DNA from: Copromyces sp. CBS 386.78
Lineage: Eukaryota; Ascomycota; Sordariomycetes; Sordariales; Sordariaceae
Assembly: GCA_030685235.1 (NCBI GenBank)
Contig: MU839221.1
Location: 1-64,000, forward strand
Reading direction: 5' to 3'
Length of the DNA stretch: 64,000 nt
Positions 10,337 to 21,911 of this stretch are shown here, one piece after another. The notes under the pieces are model-generated. The model was not told the DNA's origin, did not search any database, and was given only the letters and a program-made list of their open reading frames with translations. Numbering within the stretch: position 1 is the first letter of the stretch; the number at the start of each line of letters is the position of its first letter. The position numbers were made by a program, and so were the translations under genes.

Positions 10337-12899
10337 TTAGCCCCCCCCTTCTCTAACTACAAATACATCGCGTAAACTATATTTATTTATTTATATTGAT
10401 TAAATTTCACCCTTCTTCTAGATTTACCCTCTCTCTCTTTTCCCTATAAATAACTATAATTATAATATTAATATACTTTTACCTAAATAACCTTCCTTAC
10501 CTATTGCCCTATTACCCTTATTACTACTCTTTCGTTATTAATTATTTATTTTTAAGACCCCGAACCCATTATTCTAATTTATTAAACTGTTATTAACCCG
10601 TATACCTTCTAATTTATTTCCTAATTCTAACCCCTTCGGACTCCGCCCCGTTACTCCTACGCCCTATATACCCAAAATAATCGCTACTATACCGCCGCCG
10701 TCTAATACTTATAAGTCCGCCTATACCGCGATTATTAAGGCAACCCGTTAATAGTACTTTAAATATATAAATATAGGCGACGCTAATACCTATATACCTA
10801 TAGAAGGCCATACTTATTATATACCATATTTTAAAACGAAAGAGGCTAACCTTTACCGTACTTAGCCCCTTACTGTTTAGGAGCGGTATACTACTTAATT
10901 AGCGCGTAGTTACCTTATTAATAAAAGTGCTACGGCGGAAATTTATAATTTCTTCCGGAAGACAGTAATAATTACCCGCTACTTTAACGAATTAGAAAAA
11001 GATAATTTAATTATTAAGTAAATAATTCTATAACCCTAAATTATATTTATATTTATATTTTTTAAGAATATTACTTATAAAATATTTAATTACTCCGTAG
11101 GGGTCGAGCCGCCTACCGCTGCCGTTTTAATCGCCGCTATAGTATTTTTAATTATAGTCCTAGCGAATTTTAAGTCTATACCTTCTACCGCTTTGGTAGA
11201 AGTATAATAAATTTTAGGTAAATTGGGGGAAGAGTTTCGCTCCTTTTATACCGATTAAAATAGTTAAACCGGTTTTTAAGCTTTCGTTTTCGCCGAATTC
11301 TCCCGTACCGGTCGTAAAGTTGCTACTACCGTTAAGGCTACTGTTACCGACGCTACTGCTAATATTGAAATTACCGCCGTTATTGCCGAAAGTATTACTA
11401 TTATTATTTTAAATATTATCGCTAGTATTAATATTATTATTTTTAGGTTTGAGTTTTGTTATTTTAGGTTCTATTCTTAATTTAATATTATTTGTACTGA
11501 TATTGCAGTATTAGATATTTATACTATTAAGTTCGAATTTTAATATATTATTGCCCGGTCAATTTTCAGTTAAATTTTAATTTGCTTCGATAAATTAGAA
11601 GGGAAGGAGAGGGAGAGGGAGAGGAAGGAATATAGGGTAGTAGAAGTAGAGGAGGATAATAATAATAATTTAGGGCCCGATATTCGTATTCGGTTAGCTA
11701 TATTATTTAGGGGTATAGTCGGGGGTATCAATATTATTACTATTAAATTGGAAGAAGTAATAAGGATAGGGGAAGAAGTAGAAGGGGTAGAGGAATTAGA
11801 AAAGATTAAAGAGAAGAAGAAGGAGAAAATTAAGAAGAAAATTCGTTTTATTAATATTAATAAAGAGGACGAAGCCGAAGAAGAAATTCTTATTAAGAAG
11901 AAGAAGTAGCTTACCCGCCGGGTTAAAAAGCTTTTAGCTTTTACGTTCTAGGTATTAGAGAATTTCGGTAGTACTATAGAGCCGGGCCTCAGTTTATTTA
12001 TCCTAAGGGAAATCCTTTAATTAAATTATTTTACCCAGCCTTTATACCTTTTCTTTAGCGCTACTAATATTAATTAATCTCCTTTCCGTTTAATTTTATC
12101 TTTTATAAATTAATCCGCTAGTCCGTTATTAATTCAAATATTTTTATATTTTTTTTCAAAGGTTTTTAATATTTTAAATTCTATAAAATCTTTTAAAGGA
12201 TATTATAAAGATTTATAATATTTTACTTATTTTATTAATATTTTTTTATTTATTAGCGAACTATTTACGTATAATATTTCTTCTACGAAATATTCTTTTT
12301 TACCTTTTATTAGGATTAGTAAAAGTTAGTAATTTATAATTATTTACCCTGGTAAAGGGTTATTTATAGCTTTTTAAAAGAAATTAATATAAAAAATATT
12401 ATAAATATTATTTAGTAAATTAATAAATTTTATAATTAATTGGGAAAGGATTTGAAAAATAGTATATTTAACGTATAATTAATTAAATTTCTTTTTAAAT
12501 TTAAGGGATATATAATTTTTAAAATTTAATTAAATTTTATTGCTAATTTAGAAACGTTTAACGGGTTAGTGAATATAATTAGTATATTTCTTTTATTTTT
12601 AGGCCGCTACGGCTATAATAATTTAATAAATATTTATAATTTATAATAACTTTTTAACGAAATATTAGGCTCGGACATCTATTAGGATATAGGAGTTTTT
12701 AGCCGATTCGAAGGTAATTAGTATTATAGTTTCGGGGTTGAAACTATATATAATAAAGAAAGGGGATATACCGATAAACGTATTAATATAATTATTAATT
12801 ATTAATTAGGTTATTAAGTATTATTTATATTAATTATTTTGAACTTAATTAATATAAGTTTTTAAAAAGGTTTAAATTTCTTAATTTATCTTTTCGGAA
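10337..12899. other. Unassigned RIP-mutated interior of element E
   Basis: About 2.5 kb between the integrase remnant and the LTR of element E. It shows TA-rich RIP sequence, a pyrimidine-rich stretch at 10405-10445 and purine-rich runs at 11600-11640 and 11800-11910. It may include a post-integrase domain or an additional decayed insertion. I recognise no protein motif or terminal repeat in it. Confidence 0.45.
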
Positions 12900-15800
12900 C
12901 TATTATTAATTTAAAAGTAGTAGGCTATATTTAATAATTATTTAATATTTAATAATTTATAGAATTTTTTTTAGAATTGTCTAGTCTAATTAGAACTTCG
13001 GTTATTAATAATTAATTGTAGCTAGTTATAATATTGGACGAAGTAATTTAAGAATTTTTTAATATAAATCTTTATATTTATTAATAATATAAGTTTTAAA
13101 ATAATATTTTTATTAAAGCGGTCTTTAATAATTAGAAAATAAATATTACCTCTTGATTTTAGGAGGTTGGTAATAAAATTTATTTAAATATTATAGAAGA
13201 ATTAATTAAGGATCGGTAAAGGTTATAAGAGCCCCTTCCGTTAATTTTTCTAATATTTAATTAAATTGTAAATATAGTAATTGTAGAGGAATTAGTATAC
13301 GTATATATTTAATAGTAGTTAGTAAAAGTATTAGGTAAGAACTATTATAGTATCTTCTTTACCCGGGTACCTTAAAATTTAAAAATTGTAAGTAATTTAG
13401 ATAATTTTAATATAGAAAATATTAAATTCTTTATTATAATTAGAGAGCTTTACAATTTCGGATTCGGTAGTTATAAAGCTCCCGGGAATTTAGAATTTAT
13501 TTTTATATTATAACCGTCCTATATTATTTATTGAGTAATCTACGATTTAGAACTATAATTTCGTAGAAGAAAAATCCCGTTCGTTACCCTTAATTATTTA
13601 AAATACTTATTAATAAAAGGAATCCTTTATAACGGTAGTATTTTAAAACTATTATAAATCCGGATTTTTAAATATTTATATACTTTTCCCCGCCGCTAAT
13701 ATAGAAGCCCGAATCCCTATAGCCGAAATCCGTATATAATTCTATAATATAGAATCGGGGATAAATTAAAAGTTTCGAATTTTTTAATCGTCGTCGGTAG
13801 GCCGGTTTTAATTACGGCGGGATAGGGCGTTTAGAATTATTGCCTCTTTATTCGGGCAGTATTAGAATTTAAAATTAAAGTAGGAAAAATATTTAGCTTA
13901 TTAAGTTTACTATTCGGAAAGGTACTACCGGGTTATAAAATACTTTAAATTTCAATAATTAATAAAAATAATAAAAGTTTTGTAATTATAGAATTCCGCC
14001 TACTATTCCTTTAAATATTCGATAATAGTAAGTATTTCCTTATTATAAATAGGGTAATTGCATTTAGCTAGAGCTAATTTCTTAAAATAGAAGGCAATAA
14101 CCTTCCGTTAACCGTTAACCTCTTAAATAAAGCAATTACTTAGGGCGAATTTATTATAATTAATTTTTAAAAACGTTAAACAATTTAGATCCTATTCTGT
14201 AAAGATCGGTACCTATATAAATAAAATCTTTAATAATTAGAAGGCTTCTTCGTAGGCCGCCGTTTATTCGAACGTTATTCCTTTACCTATTAATATTATA
14301 AGCGGTATTATAATTGTAGAAAAGTTTAATATAAATATTCGGTAGTAATTAACGAAGTTAAAGAAATTACAGACGCCTTTTTAAGAGATTAGAGCCGTTT
14401 ATTCGAAGATTACTTTAATTTTATCCGGATTAATTTAAATACTTACGCCCATATAAATAATAAAATTTAAATATTTAACTTTTTTTATAGCGAATTTATA
14501 TTTATCTAGGTCGAAGTAAAGGCCGGCGTCCCGGAGGCACTCTAAAACTAACCGGACCTTCTTTATATAATCCTTTTTAAAATTATTTATAAAGATTAAA
14601 ACGTTATTTATATAAGCCGAATAGAAATTATTTAAATAATTACCTAATATATTATTAATATATTATTAAAAGGCGGCTAGAATATTATAAAGACTGAATA
14701 ATACTATTAATTATTCGAATAATTTATATTTAATCCGAAACACTATTTTATACTCTTCTCTCTTTACTATACGGATCTTATAAAACGCTTATACTATATC
14801 GACCTTTAAATACTATATTATACCCTTTAATATTTTAAAGTTTTATAAATAAGCAGTAAAGGGTAGCGGTTAATATATATAATAATATTAAAAGCCCGGT
14901 AATTATAATAAAATTAGAAGCCGCCGCCGGGCTTCCGGACAAAGAGTACTGGAGTACTAGCTTTAGAATTATTAGCTCGGATAAATCCTTTATTTAATAA
15001 ATTTCGTAGTATTTTTTTAAGTATTAAGAGTTTTTTTTAAAATATATTATATAGTAGGCCGTATAGAAGGGGGATATTTTTACTATCGGGACCCTTTTTA
15101 AATTCTATTTTCAAATTAATACCTAATTTATATTTATTAAACCGGTTGGCCTCCTATTTCCGGAATAGGGGCAGGAAATTCTAGAACTCCCGGGGGATAA
15201 TTTACCGGAATTCTTCGTTAGTATAGACCCTTTTAGGGGCTAAAGCCTTTTTAATATTTTTTATCATAATAGTAAAAATAGAAGTATTTATAATATTTTA
15301 GCCGTATTTTTTTTAATATACTTATATATATTAACGAAAGTAGTAATAATAATATAAACCGCTCCTTTAAACTCCTATAATATTAGAGAGGGCTCGAACC
15401 TTTTTAAGTTAACATAATCAATTTAAAACTTTATAACCCTATAATAAAGATATTTTTCATATAGGATAGAATATGTTTTATTAATTATAAATTAAGGCTT
15501 ATTTAGAATAATAGGGTATTCTAATTCTAGAATAATATAAATATAAACGGGGGAAATTTTCCTTTATAATTCGAAAAGAAAATAGGCGATACTTTAAATA
15601 GTTATACCCTCTATAGTAATTAAAGTACTTTAGATTTGCTGGCCCGGGATAAGAACGATAGGGATCTAGAGATCTTTAATAATATTTTTACTAATTACGG
15701 CGAAATATTAGTACCTTTTATTAATAAAAATATAAAATAGATTTATAGAATTAATAATAATTAATATTAAAGTAAATTCTATTTTTATTTATAGTTTAAA

Positions 15801-17200
15801 TTCTTTTACTTTATTTAATATTTCGGGGGAGGGTTTTAATATTCGATTTTATATTAGAATTACTCTTTTCCTTACTTTATATCGGAAGTATTTAAAGCTT
15901 TCCTAGTATTTTCTTTATTTTTTAATAAGGGGGTAATTTAAATAGTTTAAATATAGATACCCTTATTATTTTAGGGATTAATAATTAAGAAATAGGGGTA
16001 TTTAACGATTATATACTTAGAAGCCCCGTAGCGGATATAACGGCCCTCCGTTCTATACTTATTACGCTCCTTTTAAGAGATTTATTTGGTTCGACTTTTT
16101 TATTAGAGGGAGGAATTTCTACTACGGATTCCGCGAATGCTACAAATATTAGTTATAATTAGAATAATATTTCTATTAGTATTATATTAAAGTTTAAAGG
16201 ATAAATTAGAGGTGGCGCTTCGGGATTATTATTAAGTACTAAAGCGATCCGAGCCGTTAGTAATAGGTAGGTAAGCTGTAAAGCGTCGGTTTCGATTATT
16301 ATTATTGTAGAAGAAAGTTTAGTAGAGAATTCGGAATTTTTTAATCTTTTCGTACTTACGGATAATATTCTAAAATTATTCTACGTAAATTAAATAATTA
16401 TTAAAGAATTTAATTATAAAAAAATAATTATTAAATTTTTTATTAATAATATAGTATAAAAAGCCGAATTTGGTTCGGCTATCCTAATTATAATTACTAA
16501 ATTTTAAAAGTTCGTTATTAAAGTTAGTATAAAATTCTAAGAATAATTCGCCGTCCTTTTACTATATTTTAGTAAAATTATTAAAAGTTTAGTCTTATAT
16601 ATATTAAGTGCCGAAAATTTATTAGATTTATTCGAATAATTCGGCTAGGTTCTTTTAACCTATAAAAGTTCGGTATATTTAATACCTTTTAAATTACTAT
16701 TACTTCTTATTAAATAAGGTATTAAGGATTTCAATTTATATTACTTCTATATTAATATAGAGACCTTTTTTAAAATTGGTATTATAGGTCTTAACGAATT
16801 TATTATAGTAGAATATAAAAGTATTTAATTTACCGTCTTATTTAAGGAATTCGAAAGGTTTACGCTAATAGGGTTTAGAGTCTTTATTAAAAGAGGAGGA
16901 ATCGTTTCTAGACTTCTCTTTACCCTTATTATTATCTTTCTTATTATTAGAGTCCTATTTAGTAGGAAAATTAAATGTAGGTTTAAAGGTAGGTTAGGAG
17001 TAGGAGGAAAAGGGGATTAATAATTTAATTTTATTCTTAAATTCGGGGTTCGTCTATAGAATACGAATAAAAGAGCCGAATAGGCCGGTAATATTAGTAC
17101 TATCGGTACCTTTAGTAATAATATTTCTAATTTCTTCGGTAGGAGGTTAGGGGTCGTAATACTCTTCTATATCGATATTGGTATTGTTGTTATTAAATGT
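12900..17200 (-). pseudogene. gag-pol remnant of element E
   Basis: Reverse-strand remnants run from gag/protease (about 15,900-17,200) through RT (about 14,380-14,900, catalytic box Y-I-N-N at 14603-14614) and RNase H (about 13,600-14,150) to integrase (about 12,900-13,450, where the MDFITDL-type motif reads I-N-F-I-T-N-L near 13150). Stops and Asp-to-Asn changes are widespread. The domain order is that of Ty3/gypsy elements. Confidence 0.7.
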
Positions 17201-17288
17201 AATAAATGTAATTATTCTAATGTTAATATATTATTACGCTTATAGTTGTAGGTAGTCCGTCCTTCTAGTAAGTGAAAGTAGAACTTAA

Positions 17289-17605
17289 TATAAGAGGATA
17301 GTAGAACAATACGTAAGTATTAGCTAGAAAGTAATTTATTAAAGTTCTATAAGGAGAAAAGGGGAGAAAGACTAGCCCGTAGGGCAATTTGGCTACCTAT
17401 CCTTTTATAGCCGTGTGCAGTGTAGATGCTTAATTGCCTGAAGTAGTATATAGAATCTCGTAGAGGGTGGAGGAACCCCGAAGGTATTCGAAAGGGTGTT
17501 CGAGAGGTGTGCCGGGGACTTGCCGGCTTGGCGTGCGTTGCCGTGCCGGCACTGGTCTGGCTAACCGTGTGCCAGATGCTAGTACTTGGCGCCAGACCTA
17601 TGACA
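17289..17605 (-). repeat. LTR of element E (5' copy in element sense)
   Basis: 317-bp partner of 10020-10336. Positions 17480-17605 retain GC-rich sequence with many CA/TG dinucleotides (for example GTGTGCCAGATGCTAG), while the first 200 bases are RIP-mutated. It ends TGACA, followed by the CCGCC duplication. Confidence 0.9.
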
Positions 17606-17610
17606 CCGCC

Positions 17611-18301
17611 TAACGTAAAATTATTATAATCCGTTTCTAAGAATATTTTCCTATCGGGGTTAAATTCTATAAAGATTAGAGCCTTTATAAATAACGTTTT
17701 AAATAATTAAAAGGTATTTTTATATTCTTTAATTTATTTAAAAGCTATTCTCTTCCTAGTAAGTGCTGTTAACGGAGTTATAACTTTTAAAAATTAGGGT
17801 GTAAATATCCTATAATAATTAATAAAGTTAAGGAAATTGCGAACGCCCTTTTAAGAGTTGGGGGAAAGCTATTTAAAAATAGTTTTAACCTTTTCGGGGT
17901 TAGCTTATATTCCGATACCTACGTAGATAATAAAATCGAAATATTTAACTTTTTTCATAGTAAATTCGTATTTATTTAGGTCTAGATAGAGATTTGCATT
18001 AAGGAGCTTCTTTAATACTAAGCGGACTTTAATTTTATAATCCTCTTTAATACCCGAGGTATAAATAAATACGTCGTTTATATAAGCCGTACAAAATTTA
18101 TTGAAATATTTATAAAAAATATAATTAATATATTACTAGAATATTACTAGTATATTAATTAGCCTAAAGGGTACAATTAATTATTCGAATAACCCGTATT
18201 ATATCTAAAATACTATTTTCTATTCTTCTCCTATAGTTATCCGAATTTCATAGAACGTTTATACGATATCGATCTTTATATATTATTTAACTCCTTTTAA
18301 A
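17611..18301 (-). pseudogene. Reverse transcriptase remnant of element A
   Basis: Reverse-strand reading gives RT sequence colinear with that of element E (14,200-14,900), including a KYxFAMKKVKYFDFI-like segment at about 17930-17990 and the catalytic box Y-I-N-D at 18073-18084. It begins immediately after the CCGCC duplication of element E and ends at the CTTTTAAA duplication of the MULE. Confidence 0.65.
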
Positions 18302-18431
18302 GAGAAACGCTATCTACACTGCTGCAAAACTCTTACGGCACCGCCGCCCCACCCTCGCCCCATCTCTCCCGCGCGCTAATACACCCTAAAATTTTTAAGC
18401 TAATCAAATCGCTCGTATCTAGATCGCGGTC
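18302..18431 (+). repeat. Left terminal inverted repeat of the MULE
   Basis: 130 bp pairing with 21763-21903, apart from an indel of about 11 bp in the GCCGCCCC stretch. GC-rich and largely spared by RIP, unlike both the host element and the transposase region. Confidence 0.9.
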
Positions 18432-19199
18432 CATACTCTACTTCGCATTTATATTCTTTTATAAATTTTACACCAAAAATCTGGGCATTATATTCTTTCA
18501 CGAAATATCACATGCCCGCACCCAGATATACACCCAGATTAGCCACTTTACAGCGCACTTTATAGCGCACTTAACGGTACGGTCGTACATTACACAATCG
18601 TACATCGCTCAATTAAGCAATCAATTAATCGTACTCAATTTATATTAATCTATACAATAATAATCTATTTATTTATTGTATAATCGAATGCTCTAGACCG
18701 CTAGCGAAAATTCCAGAATCTCCTTCCCTCACTAACTTTATATACTAGCGATCCGTATACTGCGCCGTTGAGTACTAATTGGGGTGCTAATTAGGGTGCC
18801 TCCTCTACCCCGTATAATATTACTTCCCTTCTCTCCTCCTCCCCTACCTTTCTATATATCTCTTTCTCTTATACTACTATAAAGGCGGCCTCGTCCCCTC
18901 GTTTATATACTAACTAGACCGCGGCGGTTAGCCTTATTAGCTTACTTAAGGTCTACGCCCTCCTATATAAATACGTTTCGCTAAATAGATGGCGCAATTC
19001 GTATCGATATAATAGGGTTTCGGCTTGCCCTAAACTGGCGGCCGCGGCCGCGGCTAGGCTAAAGGCGAAGGCGTCCTCGAAATCGTAATACTGGTTATAA
19101 TACCGCTTGGAATTGTACTAGCGCTATAGAGGGAAGGGGAGCTTAAATATTAATTAGCGTAATTAACTGGGGAGTATAAAAATCAATAGCAAATAACGC

Positions 19200-21460
19200 A
19201 GCGTTTCGAAGGCAGCCTTTAAACTTCGTCACCTTATTGAACTCCTAATACTATAAATACTCATCGTCGTCATCGAAGGATCTAGTAAACCACTAGTACG
19301 GGTAAAAATCTAATTTATTAAGTTTAAATAGCTTCGATCGGTCGAATATACGTTCAAATATTTTATACGAATATAGTAAACTAAATTATATAGTAAATTT
19401 GCCTATATATAGTTCCAACTCGTCGGAATATAGATTAATATCCGTAGGAATAATACTGAATACGATATAACGCTAATAAACCACCTTCTTAAGCGCTAAC
19501 TAAGAAACCTATTTAGAAGTAATACTATACTAATCTTTATTAAGAAATTCATTTATTATACGAATCTTCTCCTTTATAACCTTCTTATCTATCCTCTTTT
19601 TTATTGCGGCGATAAGCTTAAAACTCTATTAGATCGTGGCGATAACCGTACTATTACCTATATAAAAAGGATAAAAATATTAGAATTAATATAAAATATA
19701 TAGGGGAAATATAGGTTAGTATAAGTATTAAGGCTAGACTTTACTAGTAATAACGAAATTCTTGAAATTACAATTAATTAACTCAATTAATAATATAGTA
19801 TAATAACTAAAATTAAATTTCTCGTTAATATAATACATAGCCTATTCTTCCTTTATAATCATATACGTCTCTTTCAAATACATAATAATTACTATTTACT
19901 ACGAGAAGTAATTACAAAGCCTCTTAAAGGCGGTATTAAAATCTTTTTTAATATATATATAATATATATATTTCCAGAAGGTATAAAGGCTAATTTATAA
20001 ATATTCTATAGTATTAGGGAGAGGTTCCAAATTATTTATACCGTCTACTAAATAATTTAAACTATTAACTACCTCTCGATCTTTATTATTAAAATCTTCT
20101 AAACTCGTCGTATTACTAGGTAGCCGTATTAACTAGGCTAATTAGGCTAACTACAGTGCTTACTATATTAATTCCGAAATTTCCTACTATATTTATATCT
20201 ATATTATAGCGGTATAAATATTAGTAACTTAAGCGGCGACCATCCTATCCTATTTGCGCTTAATATTCAATACTACGTTCTTATTAATATAGAAGATACA
20301 TAGTTAGAATTTAGCTTCTAAATAGACTCGCTTAATAACTACCCTCATTACCGTATTATAATCTATAATAATTACCAGCGGTTTAACAGCGCTAATAACT
20401 TAATAACGAATATTAACTTAATCCATTAACCAATTAAATCCCTCTTACCACTCATTATCAATAAAGCTAAATCCGTAATTAAAAGCATACCTAATACCAA
20501 TTATACCGATATTCTAGAAGAAAGCGAACCCCTTATTATTAATTTTATACATATTATCGTATATCTATACGTATAACCAATACCGCCAACACTCCTCTCC
20601 CTAAGGATCGGTCTAAAAGATAGCGGTTAGCTTAATTTCAACTATATCTGCCCAATTAACCTCAAAGTAGATCTTACTCTCTATAAGAAACTTCATAGTC
20701 TATTGAAACGGGGTATACCTAACCATAACCTCCTTTTTGAACTTATAACGCAAATTTTCCAACTATCTAATCGTAAAATATAAATCTAGGAACCGCTACT
20801 CCAACTCGACGGCGATCTCACGGTTACGTATACTAAGTCGGTCGATATACGTAACTACTAGAACTTTATACTCAATTTTAAATACCCTGTAGATTTATAT
20901 TTTATCGGTAGGAAAATAGGTATATTCTTTATAGCCTTTTCGCAATTCAAAAGTCCACCTCCTATCGTTGCATTTTAATACCTTAGTATACCCCTACTAA
21001 GAATATCCCTATTTAACTATTAATATAGAACGAGAGTAGGCGCCGGATTTACGAATAGGGCTATTTGCGTATACGAAATAAAGACGAATATAATTAAACT
21101 CTTTTACCGTATTGCTGGAGCGGCCTTTTACCACATTATAATCAAATTCTCTTACCTACTTTTAAACAATTATAACCAATTAATCGAACTTTTTATACTA
21201 GGTATTAAAAACGGTATAATCGCTATACTTATAGCGGCGAAAGGAGGGGGGCTCGTACGGCTCGTCTTTTTAATCGCTAGGCTAGTCCTTATATTCGTTA
21301 TCGATATTTATAGGTTGCACTAAAGTAGATTCGTTAGGCTCAACTAGGGTATCGCCTATTAAAGGTCTTAGATTAGGGTCGATAAGAGTGAGGTCGATTA
21401 CTTAATTAGGGGGGGCACGTACGCCCGTCGGATAGGTCGCTACATCGGCCATCTGCGTCA
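19200..21460 (-). pseudogene. MULE transposase remnant
   Basis: In reverse, 20238-20530 contains the core of a MULE transposase: a segment equivalent to GI-RYAFNYGFSFI, then W-EGFNWL, then VIII-DYNTVMRVV (the expected T-D-R-E-L-A-L motif region), then LCIFYINKNV (normally LC-WHINKNV). RIP changes explain the Tyr replacing His, and several TAA codons interrupt the frame. No intact frame survives, so the element is immobile. Confidence 0.75.
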
Positions 21461-21762
21461 CAATTAGTTAAGGAAACACACAGAAAAGATAACGGATTAT
21501 TTCTTACCGTTAACAAATACCAGCGCTTTATTTACTTGAACGATATTTCGTAATACGCGATATAGTAAATTAATTTCGTAAATAGGGGTAATAATATAAG
21601 AGGTTTAGTAGAGGAAGCGATGCGACGATGCCTGCAAATCGCTAAGTGTAACGATGGATTGCTGGGCTAGCCAATACAGTACGAAATCTAGGTATAATAT
21701 ATTGAAATCTAGGGGCTTAGCGGGCGCGGTACGGTTTACTAACGCCAAGAACAGGAGCTGTA

Positions 21763-21903
21763 GACCACGATCTGGATGCGAGCGATTTAATTGGCTCAAA
21801 AATTTTAGAGTGCATTAGCGGGCGGGAAGGACGGGGCGGCGGTGGGGCGAGGGTGGGGCGGCGGTGCCGTGAGAGTTTTGCAGCGGTGCAGATAGCGTTT
21901 CTC
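21763..21903 (-). repeat. Right terminal inverted repeat of the MULE
   Basis: 141 bp, reverse complement of 18302-18431 with scattered transitions. Retains GCACCGCTGCAAAACTC and GCACCGCCGCCCCACCC in reverse. Confidence 0.9.
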
Positions 21904-21911
21904 CTTTTAAA

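Larger units (their letters stand above)
10020..17605 (-). mobile_element. Element E: Ty3/gypsy retrotransposon, 7,586 bp
   Basis: Two 317-bp LTRs (10020-10336 and 17289-17605) start TGTAA/TATAA and end TGACA/TAATA on the plus strand. The element is flanked by the perfect five-base duplication CCGCC (10015-10019 and 17606-17610). Pol domains read on the minus strand: RT box Y-I-N-N at 14603-14614 and integrase about 12900-13450. The family resembles element A. The stretch 10340-12000 between integrase and the 3' LTR holds further AT-rich sequence that I could not assign. Extensively RIP-mutated and inactive. Confidence 0.87.
18302..21903. mobile_element. Element F: Mutator-like (MULE) DNA transposon, 3,602 bp
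   Basis: Long terminal inverted repeats of 130-141 bp (18302-18431 and 21763-21903) begin GAGAAACGCTATCT and share GCAAAACTC and GGCACCGCCGCCCCACC. The element is flanked by the eight-base duplication CTTTTAAA (18294-18301 and 21904-21911), extendable to 11 bases if the final CTC is counted as target. The interior encodes a decayed MULE-type transposase on the minus strand. Long inverted repeats plus 8-11 bp duplications plus this transposase fit the Mutator superfamily, as in fungal Hop-type elements. It inserted in the RT region of element A. Confidence 0.85.
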
